Source: Microvelia longipes
Lineage: Eukaryota; Arthropoda; Insecta; Hemiptera; Veliidae
Assembly (NCBI GenBank): GCA_018340805.1
Contig: JACMZG010001914.1
Location: 51,315,458 to 51,379,457 of the forward strand
Direction of reading: 5' to 3'
Length of the DNA: 64,000 bases
Positions within the stretch are counted from its first letter, which is position 1. Each line of letters begins with the position of its first letter. The notes beneath the pieces were generated by a model, which was given only the letters and a program-made list of their open reading frames with translations, was not told where the DNA came from and searched no databases. Of this stretch, positions 58,319 through 64,000 are shown in pieces. The position numbers and the translations under genes were made by a program.

Positions 58319-59451
58319 ACATAGGAACCAATAATTTTTGTTCTACTGCTGCTATTCTACTCGTGAGTTTGCAAAATAAATTTAACCACAAAGACTAAAA
58401 ATGCACTTTTTCATTATTTTTTTTAACAAGAAAGAAAATATTGAAAAAAATTGAAATAATTTTTTGCTTAATAAGATGACCCTAAGGAACAAGAAAAAAA
58501 ATATTTTAATGTTCCAAATTTTACCTTTTGGAGTCAATCAATTATTGACTGGTCGTATCGATCAATCAATTACGACTTTGATTGGTCGTATCGACTCCGG
58601 ACCACTCTCTTTCAATTCGCAGGCCCAAAAAACACCGAAAATGACTCCCCACTTGAAATATGTGGTTTACTGGCCATATTTTAGGTTTTATGGTAATCGA
58701 CCAGCGTTTTTTCGACTATTTGGTCACTTAGGGTGGTGATGTCGAATATTTACATAAAAAAATAATATATACCTTAAAATTATTTTTTTATGTAAATAAA
58801 AACTGCTGATTTTAAAAACACTGTAGAGTACCTTAGAACCAAAATAAACAATATGTAACATATTGGGCGTAAAACTGCTATGTATAGAGGTCATTTTAAG
58901 CCCAATTTGAAACAAATCGCCCCAGTCCATTGGACGATAATCGCCCTGAAAAAAGCCAAAATCATGAAACCTTAACTTTCAATAATTGATTGACTCCAAA
59001 AGGTAAAATTTGGAACATTAAAATATTTTTTTTCTTGTTCCTTAGGGTCATCTTAGTAAGCAAAAAATTATTTCAATTTTTTTTCAATATTTTCTTGTTA
59101 AAAAATAATGAAAAAGTGCATTTTAGTCTTTGTGGTTAAATTTATTTTGCAAACTCACGAGTAGAATAGCAGCAGTAGAACAAAAATTATTGGTTCCTAT
59201 GTAAAGCCCAAAGAGAACACTTTCAAACGAGACCTGTTTCATTAAGCTAGGTTAAGCCAAAGCCGCAATATTAAGCCTCAAAATTTAGGTGTCTCGGGAA
59301 CTAAAAAGTGATTTTTGAAAATAAAGGAGGCTGTAGAAAAAATTAATACTAGGCGTTTTGGACTACCCACGGGTAGGACCAACACAGAAAAAAATTATTA
59401 ATTTTCATTTTTTTCGAGCAACATCTCTGGATCACTTGAAATGGATTAACG
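58047..59451. mobile_element. Foldback element with arms of about 0.5 kb
   Basis: Starts CGGGTCAATCCATTTCAAGT and ends ACTTGAAATGGATTAACG. TA flanks both sides. The left arm (58047 to about 58553) is the reverse complement of the right arm (about 58980-59451). Landmarks are GATCCAGAGATGTTGC, GGCTTTGGCTTAACCTAGCT, GAACCAATAATTTTTGTTCT and CCAAATTTTACCTTTTGGAG. The core (58554-58979) includes GGTCGTATCGACTCCGGACC, related to the composite family. No transposase frame. The TA duplication suggests Tc1/mariner-type mobilisation (inference). Confidence 0.85.
58540..58750 (-). repeat. Composite-family module inside the foldback core
   Basis: GTATCGACTCCGGACCACTC, TTTCAATTCGCAGGCCCAAA and TTTTTTCGACTATTTGGTCA match the composite family in antisense (GGTCCGGAGTC, GAGTTGAAT, GGGCCT). 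Confidence 0.65.
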
Positions 59452-60511
59452 TAATCAATAAGTACACTAAGTATCATGATTTTAATTGGATCATATATAA
59501 GTTAAGCAGCATCGAGCGTGGTGGATAAACGCTGTGAATGAAACGGATGTATTTATTATCTGAGGACTAGCGAAGCGAGTCTGAAGACGTTTTGCAGTAT
59601 ACATTTTACGACTTTTATATTCAAAGGACGAGCGAAACGAGGATGAGCGTAGCGAATCTGATGTAATGAGGAAAGGTTTCGAAGTACTCCGTAAAATTTG
59701 AACTAATACATATTATAAAATGAAACTTAAAAAAATTGCTGGTATAAAGTTTTTTGAGTTGATACCGATAAGTTTTTTGACTGGTCTAAGTCCAGAGTTG
59801 ATACCCTCTATATCCAAAATTGATACCCTGTATCAATTTTTTTATTACACAGCTTTGACGAACACTATCATCTGACAATCAAGTCATCCTTGTCGTAAAA
59901 CCCTTAGTATTCCACACTTTCTCCAACCCCGGAAAAATTACCCCTATCTCTGATACGGTTAACATAAAAATTCATTGTTTACTTCAATCAATCTTTTATG
60001 TAAAATTCCCGCCACACAAAGACAACTGCTATAAAACCCGAGGAAAACCTAACGAAAATTTCTCCATTGTTAGTCTGTCATATCAGGGGGGGGGGCCGTT
60101 TTCCATTTCTCATCTTCCTCCCTAGTGGTTTTTATTACTCTAGATTTGTGGCTCTCTGTATCTCCCTTCACGAAATTATTACTTTTTGCATTTTGATTTA
60201 TAACAACAATAGTAATTCTTGAGTTCATATTTATTATTATTTCAACATTTATAGCAATTATAAGTGAAAAAGAAATATCGAGCCCGTCTCCAACACTATA
60301 CGATCTGTGGTCGAACCAGTATTGAATATATTGAATATGCTCCTAAATGGAACCTTAGACTAGACTCTTCAGGTTTTTAAACAAGTTACTACTCAACTGA
60401 CATTGCGAGGAAGAGGATGTTTCAGCGAGCATTTGCTGAAGCCAAACGGTCTCTCAACTTCAAGCACCTCAGGTACAAATAGCTATACTTTTAAAAAAAA
60501 ATCAGGTACTA

Positions 60512-60900
60512 TAATGATCCAACAAAAATGATAGATATACTTGTATTGAAACGAAACTAGATTTACTTATCTATTACGTTAAGGTATGCATCGTACTAAT
60601 GACTTTTTACTAATTTGTAATATTAACTTAAAGGCATCATAAATAAAAAAACATTTTCCGAGAAGCACATCTTCACCTAGACTGATTTGTGTACTAAGTT
60701 TTAACTCACTAGCATAAATACACAGGGAGCTACGATGATAACAGACTCACACACACACACATGTAGACAAACAAATTTGTGGAAACCACTCAGGAGGCCC
60801 TAAAATACTTGAAACGGATAATTCAGGTGACAGCCTGGTTCGAGATTTTTGCAAACACAATACTTCTCCTACATTGCTACGGCATATACGAGGAAGAGTA
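60512..60900 (-). mobile_element. 5S-type element, 5' half (copy P)
   Basis: Antisense, from ATAATGATCCAACAAAAATG to TACGAGGAAGAGTA. The 5S block and tail are missing. Confidence 0.78.
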
Positions 60901-61054
60901 AAACATGAGGTACGCAGTTCCTCGGACTTATAGTATGAAATAAAATAGTGCTTAACCAGTCAAGTAATTATGTTCGTAAGTAGTTCGTTTTATTTCATTA
61001 TGTTATTGATTGTTTTTCTTTTGATTATTTTTTTTGGTTATTGAGTACATTTTT

Positions 61055-61071
61055 TATATATATATATATAA

Positions 61072-61147
<76 letters not shown>

Positions 61148-61203
61148 ATAATATATCATTAAAGAAATATAAAAGAAACCTTCAGAAAACTTACAATAAA
61201 AAC

Positions 61204-61255
<52 letters not shown>
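61055..61255. repeat. Two (AT)n microsatellites
   Basis: 61055-61145 and 61205-61250, separated by 58 bp. The minus-strand IYIYIY frame across them is not a gene. Confidence 0.95.
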
Positions 61256-61739
61256 TAAAGTTGTTGAGACGTCTTTTGTTTTATTAATTACAATCGAGTC
61301 CATTCTCTTGCCCATTCTACTGATATAATATCGATGTTATGACTTGAAAGAAGGTATATTTTACGAAAAAAAAACTATTTGCTATAAATATTTGATAGAA
61401 ACTAGAACCTTATCTATGATGTTATTGAAAATTCCATCTTAGATCATACGGTAGAAAGTTCAAAGAAAATCTTTGAAAGACAAAAGGCTGTGATTGATAG
61501 ACTGTCAATATCATAATTATCAAGTTTACATCAAGTTTCCTTTTATCTTTAGTTTCCTAATTACCTTTCTATTCATTGTAGAAAATATTATTTTTCATCT
61601 TTATCTTCTGTTCTATATTCAAATCACTGTAAAGGAGAATAATTATTAACTATGACGTATGTGTACTTTAAATCTTGTTAACTGTGACTAGAAACCAAAA
61701 GAAAATATTACAATATCACAATGAAATACTACTTAATTA

Positions 61740-61865
61740 TTTTGGGTAATATTACCCCTTTTGGAGCCCTAAGGCTATTTAAGTTTAAGTATAACTTAAA
61801 TATCCTAAAATAGTCAAAGGCTTACCTAAATAGCATAAGGCTATTTAGGTATAACCCTGCAGAAA
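61740..61865. repeat. Inverted/direct AAGGCTATTTA repeats
   Basis: AAGGCTATTTAAGT and AAGGCTATTTAGGT in direct orientation, with AAGTTTAAGTATAACTT as a small hairpin between. Confidence 0.5.
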
Positions 61866-62289
61866 CACCTCAAGTAGTCGTGGCAACCGTTAAGCTCCAA
61901 GTGCTATCTAGATAAGTTGGCGATATTACAATGCAATTGCATTAATCGATAAATCGAACAAACTTACAACCATGTCCTCTCTTTTTTTAAAAAACAAGTT
62001 CTTTATTGGCAAAAGTAATACAAATTTATTTTGTGTATACCGGAGTCATATTATATTTATTGATTAGGGTAATTTGTGCCTCTTTATTTTATTTATTTAT
62101 TTGTTATTTTTGTTGTATAAATTTTAATTACTTTTTTGGGGGTGTGAGGAGGTTTGTTTGGGTTAAGATAATTTTACAATTTTTGGTTTGGGTATTTTAT
62201 TTCTTATTTATTTGTTTATTTTTATTTATTTATTTTTTTTTTGGGGGGGATTGTCAAAAGATATTTTTGGTGGTGTTTAATGTATAGGT

Positions 62290-62460
62290 AGTTTGCAGGA
62301 GTTCAAAAGGGTTGCCTATGCGTCTGTGACTGACTTTTGATGATTCAACCTGGCATTTGCCTGTAAAATTGAGGGAAACCACAGAAAAACCTCACTCAGG
62401 TTGATCGGACACGCGGTCCTGGGTGTAAAGGTTATGTTTATTATTTTTTTACGTTTGGGA
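62290..62460 (-). repeat. Probable LINE 3' UTR
   Basis: On the minus strand: CAGGACCGCGTGTCCGATCA, GTGGTTTCCCTC and CAGGCAAATGCCAGGTTGA. This resembles a conserved 3' segment I associate with insect LINEs, and it lies just downstream of the ORF2 relic. The assignment rests on recall. Confidence 0.45.
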
Positions 62461-62519
62461 GTTTAACTGTTAAGGTTTGGTCTCTAGATTTTTTTAGGCT
62501 AAGGGGAATAGTTAATTTT

Positions 62520-62730
62520 ATTTACGAATTGAGTGTATTTATTATATTTTTTAATTTTTGAGAAGAGCAGAGTCCTTGATCTTTTCAGTATTGTCTTGGA
62601 TATCTTGAAGTTTGACATCTTGATATAATTTTGTCCGTTCCTGTGTTGTATTTTGGAACAGTCAGTAGGAATGTTCTACTGTTTCGTCTATTGTGGGCAG
62701 GAGTGGCATGCTGGGGAGTCGCTTAATCCA
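62520..62730 (-). pseudogene. Non-LTR retrotransposon ORF2 C-terminal fragment
   Basis: The minus strand reads SDSPACHSCP, then in shifted frames the equivalents of a DET-VEH motif, C-KY and ILKRSRTLLFSKIKKYN near the end. The pattern C-x-x-C ... H ... C followed by a basic tail is the zinc-binding C terminus of jockey/R1-type ORF2. At least two frameshifts and stops. The upstream polymerase is absent. Confidence 0.6.
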
Positions 62731-63380
62731 ATATTGTAGTATGTCCTCTCTTAGAATAATAAAAATTACAAAAATAAACCACAATAAAAACAGAAAAATG
62801 TAAAATTTAAGTTAGTAACTTTATAGTCGCGTTTTAATGATTACTGCAGTAAAAATTTTAAGTCCGATAGACTTAGTAACCAAAATATAAAAATCTAAAC
62901 AATCCAATGTTAAATTCGATCTGCAGATTAATATATATTTTTACTATACTATATTTTTTATTTCAATTTTCTTCCGAAATAAGAAAATAAATTTGGCTGC
63001 AGGTGTTTAATATTTTTTATATTTTACATTTTCAATACCTAAATTATTTGAAATATTTTTATCTTCATAAAAAAAGAGGAATAAAAAAGAATTTTATTTT
63101 ATGAAAAATCCGCTTAACCTTTTTACCGAGTCTGAAACGACAACTCGAATAATTTTCCTCTTTCCCGCCCTGGAAAAATTACTTTTTCCACTGCGGGGTA
63201 GAAAGATTTTTCATATTAATCCTGGAAAGACATTCCCACTCGTTTTTATTGAAAAATAAAAATTGAACCTTTCCAAATAAATATTAGATACAATTAGTCA
63301 TAGAAATTACTAATAAAACAGAATTATATATCTTTATATAAAATATCTTTTGTTTTTGTAGTGCTTCCTGGAAAAAAATC

Positions 63381-63835
63381 TTATGACGTCATTACCGATA
63401 TTAATGACTCAGCAAAATTTCCAATATTCAAACAACGCGGGAAAATGTTTTGAAATTGTAGTCTCATATAAGAACTACGAAAGTTTCCCTTCATTATCAG
63501 TATAGGTTCAGTTTTATTAAATTAAATTTTAATTTAGTTTTCTATTAATTGCTTAAAATCTAATAATAATCTAATTGAGTTGAAATTTGGCACAAATTTA
63601 ATCCTTTATGCAATAAATAAGTATCCTTAGTTTTATTACAATACGGCAAGTATATCTACGGTTTTTATTAGATCACTAATGTTAAGCAGCATCGAGCGAG
63701 ATCAGTACATGATGGGTGACTTTTGGGCATAAAACGGATGTGTTTACTGTCTGTGAACAAGCCAATCGACGACGTACTGCAATATAAATGGGTGATTTAC
63801 ATATTCTGAGACCTAGTGAAGCGAGTCGCAAGTAG
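63381..63835 (+). mobile_element. 5S-type element, 3' part with best 5S match (copy Q)
   Basis: The block at about 63671-63728 reads GATCACTAATGTTAAGCAGC, ATCGAGCGAGATCAGTACAT and GATGGGTGAC. This follows 5S rRNA from the C-GATCAC segment through the internal A box, intermediate element and C box. It is followed by GTGAAGCGAGTC. A minus-strand 83-codon frame is spurious. Confidence 0.85.
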
Positions 63836-64000
63836 TATAGTCCAAGAGCCAGGCCTAAAAAATATGACTCACTTTGTTCTACTTCAAACCAAATTTTTCT
63901 GAAAATATACCTTAAATTATAAAGGAAAAACATACCCTGCCTATCCAGAAAAGAGCCCTACATATGAATGCTCAAAATATTATAAAATCGCACAAATTTC
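63835..64000 (+). repeat. Dispersed repeat GTCCAAGAGCCAGGCCTAAA (copy 2, cut by window end)
   Basis: Matches 15397-15562 along its length. It is fused directly to the tail of 5S-type copy Q. Confidence 0.75.

Larger units (their letters stand above)
57635..59700 (+). mobile_element. 5S-type element interrupted by the foldback element (copy O)
   Basis: The 5' part runs to TATCTATA at 58046. The copy resumes at TAATCAATAAGTACACTAAG (59452). It contains the 5S-like block at 59488-59530 (GTTAAGCAGCATCGAGCGTG) and the tail to GATGTAATGAGGAAAGG, ending near 59695. Confidence 0.85.
52733..64000 (-). other. Partial 5' intron (or upstream region) of the calsyntenin gene
   Basis: The exon at 52578-52732 begins with a split codon, so an intron must extend to higher coordinates. 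No exon with a signal peptide and matching phase-1 donor was recognised up to 64000. The region holds 5S-type element copies, a dead mariner, a foldback element, a tandem duplication and a LINE relic, annotated separately. In 52740-53120, 55400-56210, 59705-60500, 61255-62290 and 62735-63375 I see no gene. Confidence 0.6.

Noticed and set aside
60395..60480. Exon-like frame ending in FQRAFAEAKRSLNFKHLR
   Set aside because: Attractive composition and a CAG|GTAC-like end, but it is under 30 codons without acceptor or homology and abuts a repeat copy.
62006..62287. 93-codon hydrophobic plus-strand ORF
   Set aside because: F/L/I/Y-rich product of T/G-rich low-complexity DNA that is probably a LINE 3' region in antisense.
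63671..63728. Genuine 5S rRNA gene
   Set aside because: Only the central part matches; the 5' and 3' ends of 5S are missing and the block is embedded in a dispersed repeat.

Overview
This is AT-rich animal nuclear DNA, most likely from an insect; the order cannot be told from the sequence. The evidence is spliceosomal introns, a calsyntenin gene, an irritans-type mariner, decayed jockey/R1-like non-LTR retrotransposons, tRNA-derived SINEs and many MITE-like inverted-repeat elements. No prokaryotic operon, rRNA gene, intact tRNA gene or CRISPR array was seen.

The only host coding sequence I can support is on the minus strand: two consecutive exons of one gene, at 52578-52732 and 4078-4199. 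Both have canonical splice sites, and the phases agree (both sides of the intron are phase 0). Together they encode about 91 residues that read as the first cadherin-repeat region of a calsyntenin (Cals/CLSTN), a neuronal type I membrane protein. The intron between them is 48,378 bp and makes up about three quarters of the window. Earlier exons (signal peptide) lie above 52732, probably beyond the window. Later exons lie below 4078, probably before base 1.

The intron and flanks are a layered deposit of repeats. (1) The commonest is a 0.7-1 kb element, at least 17 copies or fragments, with short inverted ends (ACTTTTCCTCAT), a terminal hairpin and an embedded segment clearly derived from 5S rRNA. 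(2) A composite family (9.0-13.5 kb, again near 44.4 and 50.6 kb) combines an embedded (AT)n tract, 148-bp tandem units, a tRNA-like B-box module and large palindromes with arms of about 270-290 bp. (3) A near-identical LTR-like pair with TATA boxes occurs at 6.9 and 17.7 kb, the second nested in a 5S-type copy. (4) A 1.4 kb foldback element with arms of about 0.5 kb (58.0-59.5 kb) is nested in another 5S-type copy, and part of it was duplicated in tandem. (5) A broken mariner lies at 54.0-55.2 kb, LINE ORF2 C-terminal relics at 5.0, 36.4 and 62.6 kb, and two copies of a class II tRNA-like SINE at 20.6 and 40.8 kb. (6) Minisatellites have unit lengths of 7, 24, 25, 26, 33-36, 42, 47 and 148 bp.

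No intact mobile-element gene is present. Nearly all short ORFs are translations of repeats. The most unusual features are the 5S-carrying element, the composite palindrome family, the giant repeat-filled intron, and a tandem duplication whose two units differ almost only by small deletions in one unit (a recent event or an assembly artefact).
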